From Andalucia godoyi (Eukaryota > Discoba > Jakobea > Jakobida > Andaluciidae), in assembly GCA_009859145.1 (NCBI GenBank), contig VRVR01000003.1:62001-126000 (forward strand): 64,000 nt of DNA, written 5' to 3'. This document shows positions 26,835-37,006 of the stretch, piece by piece (within the stretch, counting starts at the first letter, position 1; each line of letters opens with the position of its first letter). The notes beneath the pieces are model-generated. The model worked only from the letters and a program-made list of their open reading frames with translations, was not told where the DNA came from and searched no databases. The position numbers and the translations under genes are program-made.

Positions 26835-27527
26835 ATGCAGCTGTCTCCGTTTTTGAAGGCCGTGATTGGTCTTTCGCTGATGCTCGTTTCGTGGCTGATT
26901 GCAGTGATTGGCCTCGGTTCGATCCCGACAAAGGCATTTGATAGTTCGGATGCAGAAGGCAGTGGCTGTATCCTGAAGCCTGCAGATAAGTCGTATGTGG
27001 CGCAGGACTGCCTTGCGCTTGCCGCCATCATGCTGGTCATGGTTGTTCTCTCCGAGATCGTGTTTGCATTTGGTATGTGGAAGGAGAAGGAAGGCATCAA
27101 CAAGTTCACGACTTATTGGGTTCTTATTGAGATTTCGATGATGATTGCCTCCTTGGGAGACATTTATCTGTTTACTCGCAGCTGCCGCTTGGCCAAGAAC
27201 ACCTCTGCAGATAAGAACAAAGATGACATGAGCAACGCAGTCAATGCGTATGCCGCCGGTTGCTTCTTCATGATTCTGTTCATGACGATCCGTGCGCTGT
27301 ACTTCATCTCGTTTGCAGAACCTGCAGTCCCTGCTGCAGGTGCAGATGGAACCACCAAGGCCGGCGCCCCCGCCGCCGGAGCCCCAGGACAGCCGCAGGC
27401 TGTTGGTGGTGCTGCCCCCGCTCCTGGCGGACCTCGCCCTGCTGGAGCATATCCTCCGCAGGCATCCATGTACTCTTCCGCCGCCCCTGCCTCGGCTCCT
27501 CCTGCCGCCGCAGCACAGAACGTCTAA
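26835..27527 (+). CDS. four-span membrane protein with Pro/Ala/Gly tail
   Basis: 230 residues from the ATG at 26835. Four hydrophobic segments are seen at about 7-28 (FLKAVIGLSLMLVSWLIAVI), 55-80, 92-115 and 137-160. The loop between the first two carries two Cys (SGCIL and AQDC), which may form a disulfide, and the third loop has a third Cys near RSCRLAKN. The last 65 residues are Pro/Ala/Gly-rich and probably cytosolic and disordered. The topology resembles MARVEL or tetraspan vesicle proteins (synaptogyrin-like), but I see no diagnostic motif, so no function is assigned. The leader is a long pyrimidine tract. Confidence 0.7.
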   Translation: MQLSPFLKAVIGLSLMLVSWLIAVIGLGSIPTKAFDSSDAEGSGCILKPADKSYVAQDCLALAAIMLVMVVLSEIVFAFGMWKEKEGINKFTTYWVLIEISMMIASLGDIYLFTRSCRLAKNTSADKNKDDMSNAVNAYAAGCFFMILFMTIRALYFISFAEPAVPAAGADGTTKAGAPAAGAPGQPQAVGGAAPAPGGPRPAGAYPPQASMYSSAAPASAPPAAAAQNV

Positions 27528-27734
27528 GAAAGAATTAAGAAGAAAAGGTGAAAAGGGTTGCCTGCCTGCGAAGATGCCCCGCGTGGACGCGACAAGAAGC
27601 AAGAGAGTTCCTCCGTGCTCTTCTTTCTGTCTTTTTGTGTGCGTGCATTCTTGTCGTTTTCGGTCGTTTTGGAAGCGGTTGACCAAGGTATGGCACTCCA
27701 TTAGTCGTAAATAATTCAGGACAGGAAAAAGACA

Positions 27735-27759
27735 GTTTCGTGTTGCTTTTATTATCATT

Positions 27760-27793
<34 letters not shown>

Positions 27794-27795
27794 AA
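27735..27795. repeat. (ATTT)n microsatellite
   Basis: Tandem ATTT/ATTATT units between convergent genes. Confidence 0.9.
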
Positions 27796-27861
27796 TTTAT
27801 TTTGCACATTGTCATGATGAAATTCCGGTATTGATGAATGACAGCGGGCACAGGACCTGTT

Positions 27862-28425
27862 TCAGACGCGATCGGAAGCGGGCTCGTGGATGGAAACAAG
27901 GTGTCCGTCGGGTGATCGAAGTGCTGCAACACGTCCATGAGCAGGGAACTTGACGGGGCCCTCGAGGGCAGCACCAGCCGACAGCATCCGAACCAGCATC
28001 GAGTCAAACTCGTTTTTGCCTCTTACATTGAACGACAAGAACGGAGAGTACAGCGGACACGACAATGGTGAGGACGAGGAAGACGAGGACGGAGTGGAAG
28101 GCAGACCCGAGTCGTCCAGGGAAAGCGCAGCGGTCGTCGATGATGGTCCTTTCAAAATGATGCTCACTGCCCCCGCGGAAGTCTCTTCGATTGGACCACC
28201 ACCATCACCATCACCACCACCAATACCAGTACTGCTACTGCTAGTGCTAGTGCTAGGACCATGATGAGGATGATGAGCAGCACCGCTTGGAATTGGAGAT
28301 CGGGAAGAGAGTTGGGCCCACTGTTCCGACTGACGGACAACCGTCAGACCAAGTGCTCCGTTCCAAAACAGCAGAGCTTTTGGAACATCTCGCACAAGCA
28401 ACATGACACACTCGAGAGTTAACAT
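27862..28425 (-). CDS. VOC-superfamily (glyoxalase-like) protein
   Basis: 187 residues from the ATG at 28425. The start LECVMLLVRDVPKALLFWNG and GALGLTVVRQSEQWAQLSS is the first beta-alpha-beta unit of a vicinal oxygen chelate domain. The second unit is at the end: SFNVRGKNEFDSMLVRML, then ALRSPDGHLVSIHEP, where the family often has 'DPdGn...l.e'. Between them lies a 75-residue Ser/His/Gly-rich insert encoded by short repeats. VOC proteins include glyoxalases, ring-cleaving dioxygenases and resistance proteins; the Glu in IHEP fits a metal ligand. Substrate cannot be told. The gene converges on the four-span protein gene. Confidence 0.75.
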   Translation of the reverse strand: MLTLECVMLLVRDVPKALLFWNGALGLTVVRQSEQWAQLSSRSPIPSGAAHHPHHGPSTSTSSSSTGIGGGDGDGGGPIEETSAGAVSIILKGPSSTTAALSLDDSGLPSTPSSSSSSSPLSCPLYSPFLSFNVRGKNEFDSMLVRMLSAGAALEGPVKFPAHGRVAALRSPDGHLVSIHEPASDRV

Positions 28426-29088
28426 CCGTGCTTCCTTTCTTCTTCCTCTTTTTCCCCCCCTCCTTCTCTAAAGCATGCGAATCGTACTGTGTGTGCGTAC
28501 CTGTGCGTACGGTGCGTGATGTGGGTATTATTAGTACCGTATGCATCGGCACCGTCGTCGCATGCCATCTTCACTCTCCAGTCCTCGTTGCTCGCAGCAA
28601 AGCGGCCGTCCACCACCACCAACCCATCGCAAGTCGAAAGCAAAAGCGTTAAATGGGTGTAGACAGACGTCGATATTGAGCATGTATATTCTCGCGGAAG
28701 GTTTTTTTCGACTGGGCTTGAATTGGGATGGACATGTTTCTCCGAACGTCCGAATCTGGCCTTGCAAGGAAGATCCAAAGGTGTGCACAAGCGACAGAAA
28801 AAGGGTCGATGTCCGCGAAAACTTCAACGCATCACAGACTCGTCATCATCTGAATTCCATTGAACGGCAATCGGGCTTGCGATCGGCATTCGGCAACGTT
28901 CATTCGGTGTTTGCTTGCTTTCCACAACTCTGCTGCATTCGTGCACTTTCCTCGTGTTTTTCTTTGCATTTGCATTTGCATTTTTTATTTCTTTGTTGTG
29001 TTTTGGAATACGCTGGCAACGCACGGGCAGATCATCGCACGCACGACAAGAGGAAAAGAGGACAAGGCAGACACAGAGACAGAGAAAG
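28426..29088. other. divergent intergenic region
   Basis: Separates the VOC gene (-) and the THEM6-like gene (+). Several small antisense frames exist but none resembles a protein. A (TTTGCA)n run lies near 28965-28985. Confidence 0.5.
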
Positions 29089-29658
29089 ATGCTGTATTAT
29101 TGGGGATCCGTGTTGTACACGGCGCTGGAAGCAAGGTTTATGAAGCGGTGTTCGATTTTTGACGATGCGGTGATTTCGCGAAGAGTGAATCCACTGACAA
29201 TTGACATGAATCTGCACATGAACAACATGTACTATTTGCACGCATGCGAGATTGTGAGGTGGAATTGGAGCATTCGCTCTGGAATGGCAGATATGTGGAA
29301 AGAAAAGGAGTGGGCTCCAATGATTGCTGGAGTTTCATTTCGCTTCCGCAGACAGCTCCGGGCATTTCAAAAGTACGATATTCGAGCAAGAATGGTGGGG
29401 CTGGATTCAAAATGGATGTATGTGGAACACACTCTGACGTCTGGAAACTTGTTTATCGGAAAGGGTATCGCGCGGCTCTGCATGGTCGACACAAAGTCTG
29501 GAAAGGCAGTCCAGTCCGAAAGAGTGCTCGCAGCCCTCGGCTTCTCGGAAGACGAAATCAAGAACCACATGAAGGAACTCGATGCTGCAAAGGTGCATCC
29601 CGTTCACACGTTTGCTTCCCATGATGCACATCTGGACCATAAAGCAGAGGAACAGTGA
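29089..29658 (+). CDS. THEM6-like hotdog-fold protein
   Basis: 189 residues from the ATG at 29089. After a short hydrophobic start, the hotdog signature appears as VNPLTIDMNLHMNNMYYLHA, matching the 'D.DlllHMNNarYL' motif of THEM6 (thioesterase superfamily member 6) and bacterial 4-hydroxybenzoyl-CoA thioesterase relatives. VSFRFRRQLRAFQKYDIRAR, MVGLDSKWMYVEHTL and FIGKGIARLCMV are the following strands. In THEM6 the Asp/Asn pattern before the long helix differs from active thioesterases, so acyl-CoA hydrolysis is plausible but unproven. An N-terminal membrane anchor is weak here. The length is normal. It is convergent with the large FIG4-type gene. Confidence 0.8.
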   Translation: MLYYWGSVLYTALEARFMKRCSIFDDAVISRRVNPLTIDMNLHMNNMYYLHACEIVRWNWSIRSGMADMWKEKEWAPMIAGVSFRFRRQLRAFQKYDIRARMVGLDSKWMYVEHTLTSGNLFIGKGIARLCMVDTKSGKAVQSERVLAALGFSEDEIKNHMKELDAAKVHPVHTFASHDAHLDHKAEEQ

Positions 29659-29847
29659 CAATCATGACTTGGAACAACAACAGAAGAAAAAGAAAAATAA
29701 AGAAAAGGGGAAAAGAAAAAATAGGAATGCGGCAGTTCCTGAAAAAGCGGGTACGTTCCCGGTGAGGTTTCAATGGTCTTGGTTGCTGCAGCAATCATTA
29801 AAAAAGAAGAAAGGAAAAGAACAAACACAAAAGTCGGCGACGATGCG

Positions 29848-32800
29848 TCAAGTCATGGCGACGAATCGAAGTGAGTACGAACCCGTGGCAAGAGCGACAA
29901 CCAGCTTGGTGCGGATGTGCAGCGGTGCATTCTTGATGATAAACTGAAGCACATCTTCGTTTCGAGGCCCAAAATCCGTTCGACAGCGCGTAAACAGACT
30001 GTCGACCATGATTTGCTGTGTTGGGACATCAAACCGGACGTGGTTCTCCAAAAATTGGGCCGCATAGTACTCGACGGATTGACTATGTGTACCCCCAACC
30101 GACATGATGCAGACGATTCCTGGACTTGAAAACTCTAAGTAGGCGTGGTAGAGCGATTTGAAAGTCAGCAGCGCAAAATGAATTCGTCCGTCCACAGGCG
30201 ACAAATGATTTGCAAAGAAAATCCGCGGATCAACAGGACAATCCGATCGGAACTGCCGAAGAATGCGGCCCGGCCGACGACTGTTGGATCGTAGGATTCC
30301 GTGTTTGATGTCGGAGAGCGTAAATCGATGACCTCCAACAACATACGCAAAGCTGTCATAGAAGAGCGAGTTCTCCGCAACAGTGTCAATGTTCTCGATG
30401 AATGGGATGTGCTCGTGGAACACGACCAGCACTGCATGGACAAACAATGCATTGTAGACGTTGATCCAAAAGAGAATAGCTTCTTCGCGATCCAGCGTCA
30501 GCAAGTCCACAAACTGCAGTTCTGCAACGCGCTGGTGATACTGCTCAAACGACACCGAGTTGAGGATTCCGTGCATCGCAACTGACTTGAGGTGGAACAG
30601 CGCTCCGTACTGAAAGCCGTAGGACTTGGCCCAGAATGGAATGTCCGTGTGTTTTTGAATCGGAGTGATGACTCGAAACTGCTGAATCGACGAATTGAGA
30701 TTGATCACAAGAGAGGCGGCAAGCTCGAAAGGATCATTTGTCAGGACATCGCAATTGTCGCCCATGTTCAGGACGACAACATGAATGTCATGGAAGAAAC
30801 GATAAATTGAAAAATCATTGCCGAACGTCGTCATTTCCCTGTTCGTAAACAGGAAAGGTGACATCGCAAGAAACAGCTCGCTGGACACGGCAGACCGGGA
30901 CTGCAAAATACGAGCTTCAATCACAGCGCGTCCAAACTGGTCGGGAGACTTTGCTGCTGCACCCGCAATAGGACTATCAAGGCCGTTGGTCGGAGAAAAT
31001 GCATATTCAGAGGACGGCGACATGACAAACTGCGTGGGCAGCACAATGTTGCGAGCGTGTTTGTCACTAAAAATCGGCAATAGACTCGCAAAGCAGAACG
31101 ATTCTTGCAGAAACGCAAGAAACGTCACGCATTCATCAACATTCTTGAACTTGACACTGTGAGGACCATTCAGATTCCAGAATTCAAATCGATCCCAGTT
31201 CGTCGAAAACCATTCTATGAGATCGCAGGCAACAAAACTGGACTGAAACGTCAGTCCCGAGTGAATCAGATCCGTGAAGCCCGTTCCAAAAGCACCGATG
31301 TGCCGAACGCGGTGGCAGATGGGCACCTCGCGCCGCATCGCGTCAATGAGAATGCGGATAGCACACTCCATCTCGTTGATTGAACGAGAATATCCAAAGT
31401 ACTGATTGCATTTTTGTACAAAAGGGTCGGGATGCAGCAAGATCGCAGACGACATTTTCTGCAGATGTGGAATCACGGAGCTGTCCTTGAAGTGGTTCGC
31501 ATTTCGAACGTGCAGCACGGGTGCCAAGTTCGACTTGCCTGCAAACCGTTCGCCAAATTTCTCCTGCGACTTTTCCTTTTCCGAACCCATCGATTCACCG
31601 CCAGGGATTGTGGAAGACGGCGGGCCTTCGGAGGGATCGACAGAATTTCCTTGCAAATCCACGGCAGACTTATAAATCAGTTCGTCGGCGCGACTCACGG
31701 AAAATGCACTGAAGAGCTCAAACGACGTGGAAATGGCGACCATGCCAGAGAGAAAATCCGTATGATCGACCAACTGATGATGGCTCTGGAGATACCGGTT
31801 ATAGAATTGGTAATCTCCCGCAGATAGATTGAGCTGAATTTCCACCCCGTCGTCCGGGCTAAGGAACAAGTTTCGACGAAACCGCGGAAGAGACGCGGCA
31901 TCGTCGACGTATTCGACGCTCGTCGGAGGCGATAAATAGCTCCTCCACTCCGCTTCAAAGTAAGGTACGAAGTGCGGACGATCTCCGGGGGTGAGTTTGT
32001 ACGTAGGATTCACAACCAGCACGGACGAAAACGACGGAGCCTGAAACTCCGCGTCCACTGACTCATCGGGACCTTTAGGTGCACCGGCAGGCGGCGAATT
32101 CGCTCGGCTATCTGCCGATGGCACCACAGGATGAAACCTTGTCACTGCTGTCTCGGACAAGCATATCCAGTGAAAATCCTTGAACCATATGTCCAGATCT
32201 GACAGCTGCCAACTTTCATAGGCATTATGGAAGTACTCGGAGCGCATGAACTTGCGTGGTACTTCAAGAAGCACCGGCATCAAATACTTGCTGGGCAGCA
32301 CATCCTCTGCCACGGGCGTCCGCTTGAACAACACCCCGGCTTTGGAATGCAAATACACGTCGGATTCAAGCTCCCACAAATGCTCCGAAACATTGACGGA
32401 AGGGACAAAGTTGCCAAGGAATAGATTGATCGCATCCTGCTTCTCCGAGTCCGTAAAATTGTTGGAATAAAACCGCTGAATGTTCGTGACAAGATCCCAT
32501 GACATTCCACGTCGGTGCACGCCAACAGAGACCGTTGGTGAACCGCCGTATTGCACCGCCAGACGATCACCCATGATGTCAAACAAGTCCAGAAACGAAC
32601 CGACTATCTCATTCTTACCGTCCACGGATACAGCTTCTTCGGAAAGCCCCAATTCTGCAATCTGCGAGGCAAGAACAGAACGGCCAAGGCAAAACTGTGC
32701 AATGTTCGTGCGGTCAATGCAGTCAATACAATTGGTTCGCACAACACCGACCTGTACGGATGGAACCTGTCCGCAAGTTGAGAAAAATCCAATCTGTCGA

Positions 32801-35106
32801 ACAGCACGTTCTGCCACAGAGGCCAAATCGTTCAACACAAGAAACGGTGAAATTTTGGACGCCCGTCGAAAATCCCAGCTAATGAATTCAATAACTTCAT
32901 TATTTGGACGTCCCAGCATCCGCGACTTCCTGTTGAGAAATGCCACTGCAGAAGAGAAGGCTTTCCCAATGAGAGTCTCTCGTGGCGTCTTTTCAACTTT
33001 CCGAAGCAAGTTCAAAACGATTATGCGACCAAACCGATTTCGCAGACTGGTGAAGTGACGGTTTGTTACCGCGCACTCGGAATCAAAGAGGCCCATGATA
33101 ATGTCCGGTTTTGGCTTGACGATCTTCGTATTGGCCACGGAGTGCGACCAATACAATGGAATGGAGCCCCGTACCTGAACGAACGACGTAATGTTCCCAC
33201 GGGAGCCAAGGAACCCGAAAGACGAGGTGTCACACAAGATTTGCTCGCACTCGACTTCATTTGCAACATGACCCTCTTCGTCGGCTCCTCGCTTGAGATA
33301 CCGAGTTCCGGCGAAATACCTGCTGCGTCTTGCAATGAGCACTAGATCCACCAGACGCCCTCTGGATAAGATGCGAGTCTGTCCGAACCACCCATGAATG
33401 ACGGGAAGATACCAACCCTGCATGTCCGTAGCTTGATTTGAAAATTCGGAAAACAAAAACTGATTCCACACAAACATGGAGTTTTTCCCAAGAACTGGAG
33501 AGTGAATGCCAGTTTCGGCGGTCGTCATGTTCCGTTGAAGCGAACTTGACAGGTCGTAAGTGTACGAAAAATAGAAATCCGAAGTCAGATCCAAGTGCTG
33601 GAAAATCTCGCGATACCGAGACTCCAGATCCTTGCCAAACATCTTGCGACCGGAAATATCGAACAGTGGAATTAAAGAAGTTTGCTCGACGCTGTACACG
33701 ATATGTCCAGCAATGGATCCAACAATGCGACGATCCGTAACAACGAGCATGTAGTATCCTTTGAGGAAACGAATGAACCCAAGGATCCCATAGCCCGCTA
33801 CACGACAGGGTAGCACGGGCTTCACATTCGGCTTCTTCAACAGCGACTGACATTCAAAGGCCTTGAGATTCAGCAATTCCGAAACCTTCCACTGGTCATA
33901 CGTGATGGGGTCCGTTCGAATCACCAACTCTCCATCCGAACTGGGATCTAGCGATCTCCTGATTGTGAGAATTTTGTGCAGCAGACCATCTTCTGTGGAA
34001 GCAACAACCACAAACTCTTTCGGGGTCTCGTAGAGCACGAATCTCTCGTATTTGCGCTGCACGATATTCAGAAAATACTTCTCCGAAAACGCGGTTCTTC
34101 TGGTCACGGAACCAACGAACGGCGCGCGCATCCCTCCGAAGAAGAAAGCGCGATGAAGGACAAAACTCTCAAGCGCAGAAACAACCTTGGGTTCATAGTC
34201 CCGAGAGCTTCCTCGCAATTCATACACACGCCCGGTGTGCACAAGACCAAAATACGGCTGCAGATTGATCAGGTTGCGCGAGTTGAAAAACTGAAACGGT
34301 TCTACGGTCCAGTTGAATGTTTGGGGGTGCATGCGAATAATTTGAAGATCTGATTCCAACCGAGCCACAAGATAGTCTGCGCCGACAGCAAAGTCTGTCC
34401 ACGTCACACTGGGTGCCGGCGAAACTACCCGCACCCATGTCTCTGCTTTCCGAGGACCCTTCATCCTCGATCGTCCGAACAGTTCCATGCGATCAGACAG
34501 TGCACAAATGTACGTGCTTCCCAAGAAATATCTCACCCATGATCTCTCCACAGGAGGCGCGTCCATTTCCTCAAAGACGCCATCGTCGAAATTGTAAATC
34601 CATATTTGGGTATCTGTGTCGTCGGTCGCCGCAATGCCAAAATGCGAAACGTACACCTTGTTTGCATTTCTTCTCGATCGAAGGAAGACGCGCTCCGCAT
34701 TCAAACAGACCGGAACGTCTTCGCTCCAGTATTCGCAGTAGCTTGCAAAATGCGGGTGTTTGGACACAAAAAACTCGTCAGAGGTTCGTAGAATAAGCGT
34801 TTGGTTCACAAATCCAAGAATTTCAAATTCTTGGATCAAAACGGACGGATTATTCGGTGTCAAGACTTCCACTCGATGCCACTTTTGTAGATGTTGCGCC
34901 GACGTACACCACACTTGGTCCAGGAAGCTTGCAAACAAGCATTCGGCGGTGTGATGGAACATGACCGCAGATCCGTGAGGCAGCAGTGCAGCAGGAAGAT
35001 TGAAAACACGTACATCCTCCGCACTTTCTCCAACCGTGCCATAAATGAGAACCGGATCACGCTCGGAAAGAAGTGAGTCTCCCGGTTGCGCTTCCGTCGC
35101 TTTCAT
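29848..35106 (-). CDS. FIG4-type SAC phosphoinositide phosphatase fused to DEP and DUF547 domains
   Basis: 1752 residues from the ATG at 35106. Residues 1-430 are beta-rich and might form a degenerate propeller; I cannot name the fold. The SAC domain spans about 435-940: YGILGFIRFLKGYYMLVVTD, DLTSDFYFSYTYDLSSSLQR, LIARRSRYFAGTRYLKRGAD, VQVRGSIPLYWS and the catalytic CX5R loop RTNCIDCIDRTN at about 788. These match Fig4/Sac3 better than Sac1 or synaptojanin. Fig4 dephosphorylates PI(3,5)P2 at endolysosomes with Vac14 and PIKfyve. A DEP-like domain follows at about 1270-1345 (SGLTFQSSFVACDLIEWFST) and a DUF547 domain at about 1525-1720 (EEAILFWINVYNALFVHAVL; RFTLSDIKHGILR). Human FIG4 is 907 residues, so about half of this protein is extra. 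The single continuous frame argues against assembly error. Confidence 0.85.
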   Translation of the reverse strand: MKATEAQPGDSLLSERDPVLIYGTVGESAEDVRVFNLPAALLPHGSAVMFHHTAECLFASFLDQVWCTSAQHLQKWHRVEVLTPNNPSVLIQEFEILGFVNQTLILRTSDEFFVSKHPHFASYCEYWSEDVPVCLNAERVFLRSRRNANKVYVSHFGIAATDDTDTQIWIYNFDDGVFEEMDAPPVERSWVRYFLGSTYICALSDRMELFGRSRMKGPRKAETWVRVVSPAPSVTWTDFAVGADYLVARLESDLQIIRMHPQTFNWTVEPFQFFNSRNLINLQPYFGLVHTGRVYELRGSSRDYEPKVVSALESFVLHRAFFFGGMRAPFVGSVTRRTAFSEKYFLNIVQRKYERFVLYETPKEFVVVASTEDGLLHKILTIRRSLDPSSDGELVIRTDPITYDQWKVSELLNLKAFECQSLLKKPNVKPVLPCRVAGYGILGFIRFLKGYYMLVVTDRRIVGSIAGHIVYSVEQTSLIPLFDISGRKMFGKDLESRYREIFQHLDLTSDFYFSYTYDLSSSLQRNMTTAETGIHSPVLGKNSMFVWNQFLFSEFSNQATDMQGWYLPVIHGWFGQTRILSRGRLVDLVLIARRSRYFAGTRYLKRGADEEGHVANEVECEQILCDTSSFGFLGSRGNITSFVQVRGSIPLYWSHSVANTKIVKPKPDIIMGLFDSECAVTNRHFTSLRNRFGRIIVLNLLRKVEKTPRETLIGKAFSSAVAFLNRKSRMLGRPNNEVIEFISWDFRRASKISPFLVLNDLASVAERAVRQIGFFSTCGQVPSVQVGVVRTNCIDCIDRTNIAQFCLGRSVLASQIAELGLSEEAVSVDGKNEIVGSFLDLFDIMGDRLAVQYGGSPTVSVGVHRRGMSWDLVTNIQRFYSNNFTDSEKQDAINLFLGNFVPSVNVSEHLWELESDVYLHSKAGVLFKRTPVAEDVLPSKYLMPVLLEVPRKFMRSEYFHNAYESWQLSDLDIWFKDFHWICLSETAVTRFHPVVPSADSRANSPPAGAPKGPDESVDAEFQAPSFSSVLVVNPTYKLTPGDRPHFVPYFEAEWRSYLSPPTSVEYVDDAASLPRFRRNLFLSPDDGVEIQLNLSAGDYQFYNRYLQSHHQLVDHTDFLSGMVAISTSFELFSAFSVSRADELIYKSAVDLQGNSVDPSEGPPSSTIPGGESMGSEKEKSQEKFGERFAGKSNLAPVLHVRNANHFKDSSVIPHLQKMSSAILLHPDPFVQKCNQYFGYSRSINEMECAIRILIDAMRREVPICHRVRHIGAFGTGFTDLIHSGLTFQSSFVACDLIEWFSTNWDRFEFWNLNGPHSVKFKNVDECVTFLAFLQESFCFASLLPIFSDKHARNIVLPTQFVMSPSSEYAFSPTNGLDSPIAGAAAKSPDQFGRAVIEARILQSRSAVSSELFLAMSPFLFTNREMTTFGNDFSIYRFFHDIHVVVLNMGDNCDVLTNDPFELAASLVINLNSSIQQFRVITPIQKHTDIPFWAKSYGFQYGALFHLKSVAMHGILNSVSFEQYHQRVAELQFVDLLTLDREEAILFWINVYNALFVHAVLVVFHEHIPFIENIDTVAENSLFYDSFAYVVGGHRFTLSDIKHGILRSNSRRPGRILRQFRSDCPVDPRIFFANHLSPVDGRIHFALLTFKSLYHAYLEFSSPGIVCIMSVGGTHSQSVEYYAAQFLENHVRFDVPTQQIMVDSLFTRCRTDFGPRNEDVLQFIIKNAPLHIRTKLVVALATGSYSLRFVAMT

Positions 35107-35847
35107 TTCGTGTCTTCGCACTGAATCCGCAGTAGAAGATACTCGATAAAACCCACAATCAATAGGAGTTCGGATCTGGTCTTCTCGAGTTGGGAAAGGG
35201 AGAAATTCAAGACGTGTTCTTGCAAATTAAACAGGCCTCTAGAGTGTTGACACCTGTCGACACTACGTGCGGAGAAACTGCAGAAGACGGGTGGTGCCTT
35301 CAGCCAGGGTTGATACCCCAGAGTTCCCGGGATACAGACGAATGTTGCCAAGTGGATCGAGCACAGCAATAAAAGATAATGCAACCTCTAAGAATAAAAG
35401 AAACATGAACACAAAGCACCCACGGGGACAACATGGTTTCGTGGGCTGGCGCTGATCCCGCACTGCGAACCGACTGTGGCTGCATTCTGCGATTAATTGG
35501 GCTGTTGGAACTCACGGGCTAGTGCTCGTGCCGCAGATGGTCGTAGAGAATGAGGCTGTGCAGGGACAAACGCAGCGAGCAACCCTGTGTGCTGTTATGC
35601 CACAGCAAACTGTGCTCCAAGCATCCCCCCTTTGGCCACGATGATCGACCCTACGTACATGCATTGCGTACCGTTCGTGCGGATACTGACCGATCTACAT
35701 GGACAGCTTTATAGGCAGAGTAAATATCATACAGCAAATTAAAAATTATATATAAAAAAAGAAACGAACAACAAACAATATTCTAAGAGGAGACGAACGG
35801 GAGAAAGCGCCGACGACCGAGCAGGTGGGAAACTGCGACCAACTTCG
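35107..35847. other. intergenic, no gene seen
   Basis: A 741-base stretch between the FIG4-type start and the downstream end of the Cys-rich gene. A GC-richer segment at about 35450-35700 has no coding frame and does not match a tRNA or snRNA I recognise; it could hold a noncoding RNA. Confidence 0.4.
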
Positions 35848-36435
35848 CTACTTTTTCACAAGCCTGCTTGATCTTCTTGGCTCCAAACTCAGAGGTGCGG
35901 ACACTGGCGCGATGGCATTGTGCGCCACTCCTGTACTTCGCAGCGATCTCTTTTCGCCGACGTTGCTATGTTGAGGTGAAGACACGGTGGACTCGTTGGT
36001 GCTATTCGTTGTGCCTGCACTGCCAGGAGTCTCAGCATCCATGGCTGATGCAAACCCTCCCGATGCAGCGGCATGAACGGTGTTTTCCGGGACAGTGAGC
36101 GAAAGAGAGAACGGAACAGGGGCAGGAAGGCCAAAGTCCTGCTTAACTGACGGCTTCAACGGGGTTACGTCATAATACTGGGGGAGTTGGGGCTCTGCAG
36201 CAAAGTCCAGACTTGGGTGTGCGAGCGCATCTCGTACAAGGATTGAACGAGCTCGTTTTGCCGGCGGGACCTTACTTGCGAGACCAGAAGGCTTACTAGC
36301 ACACGGAATGCACATGCCTTCGATGCATGCATCGCGCATTACAACTTCCTTACAAACGAGACAAAGCACAAGATGCGGCCCGGCATTCGACGGATGGGTT
36401 CCAAATCGAAACAGATGTGCCGTATCCAGCCGCAT
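35848..36435 (-). CDS. small Cys-rich (zinc-finger-like) protein
   Basis: 195 residues from the ATG at 36435 (G at -3). Residues 1-60 contain HLVLCLVCKEVVMRD and CIEGMCIPCASK, i.e. CxxC followed by C-x4-CxxC, a plausible single zinc site. The rest is Pro/Ser/Ala-rich with a basic patch (PPAKRARSILVRD), likely nuclear localisation, and ends in EPRRSSRLVKK. The frame stays open upstream to 36762 without an ATG at its beginning, through a T-rich stretch that looks like an intron or leader, so an upstream exon is possible. I found no splice pair that keeps the frame convincingly. No family recognised. Confidence 0.55.
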   Translation of the reverse strand: MRLDTAHLFRFGTHPSNAGPHLVLCLVCKEVVMRDACIEGMCIPCASKPSGLASKVPPAKRARSILVRDALAHPSLDFAAEPQLPQYYDVTPLKPSVKQDFGLPAPVPFSLSLTVPENTVHAAASGGFASAMDAETPGSAGTTNSTNESTVSSPQHSNVGEKRSLRSTGVAHNAIAPVSAPLSLEPRRSSRLVKK

Positions 36436-37006
36436 TACGTGAGAGTGTGGATCGTGACTTTTGATTAATCGATCTCCTATCCAGCAAAAAAAAAAAACAA
36501 CAACAACAACAAACAAACAATAATTAACAGAAAGCGTCAAAAGTAAGTTACATTCCCACACATGCACACACCCTCTGTCACTCTCTTTCATCAAGAGTCG
36601 CTTGAATGATGCCACAGCGGCAGCATTGAACCAGGGGGGATGAAAAAAGTAATTAAAAAACTGGTAAAGCAAGCCGTACGTGGAATGGAAGAAAGAATAT
36701 CCTCCCAAGAGCGACCAGCATGGGCTTCGAGGATATCCGATAAATTCATATAGCCCGGCCACGAATTCCCTGTGGTCTTCCTTTTTTTTTTCCTTTCTTC
36801 TTCTTTAAAAATAAAAGAAAGAAAGAAAAAAAAAACAAGGCAGACAATGCTTTACACGACGTCAAATCACGGAGGATATGGGATTTCGGGGGCAATGAGA
36901 GAAACCGCGGAAAACGAAATATCGTCTGTGAAATCAAGATCTGCGAAAAAATAACAACAAAATAAACTGCAAAATAAAAACAAAACACGTCATTGCCATC
37001 CATTCG
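36436..37006. other. intergenic, no gene seen
   Basis: Leader of the Cys-rich gene, with poly(A)/poly(T) and (AAC)n runs, followed by AT-rich DNA up to repeat family C. Confidence 0.5.

Noticed and set aside
35450-35700. Possible noncoding RNA gene
   Set aside because: GC-richer than its surroundings, but no tRNA, snRNA or snoRNA signature was recognised by eye; a covariance-model search would be needed.
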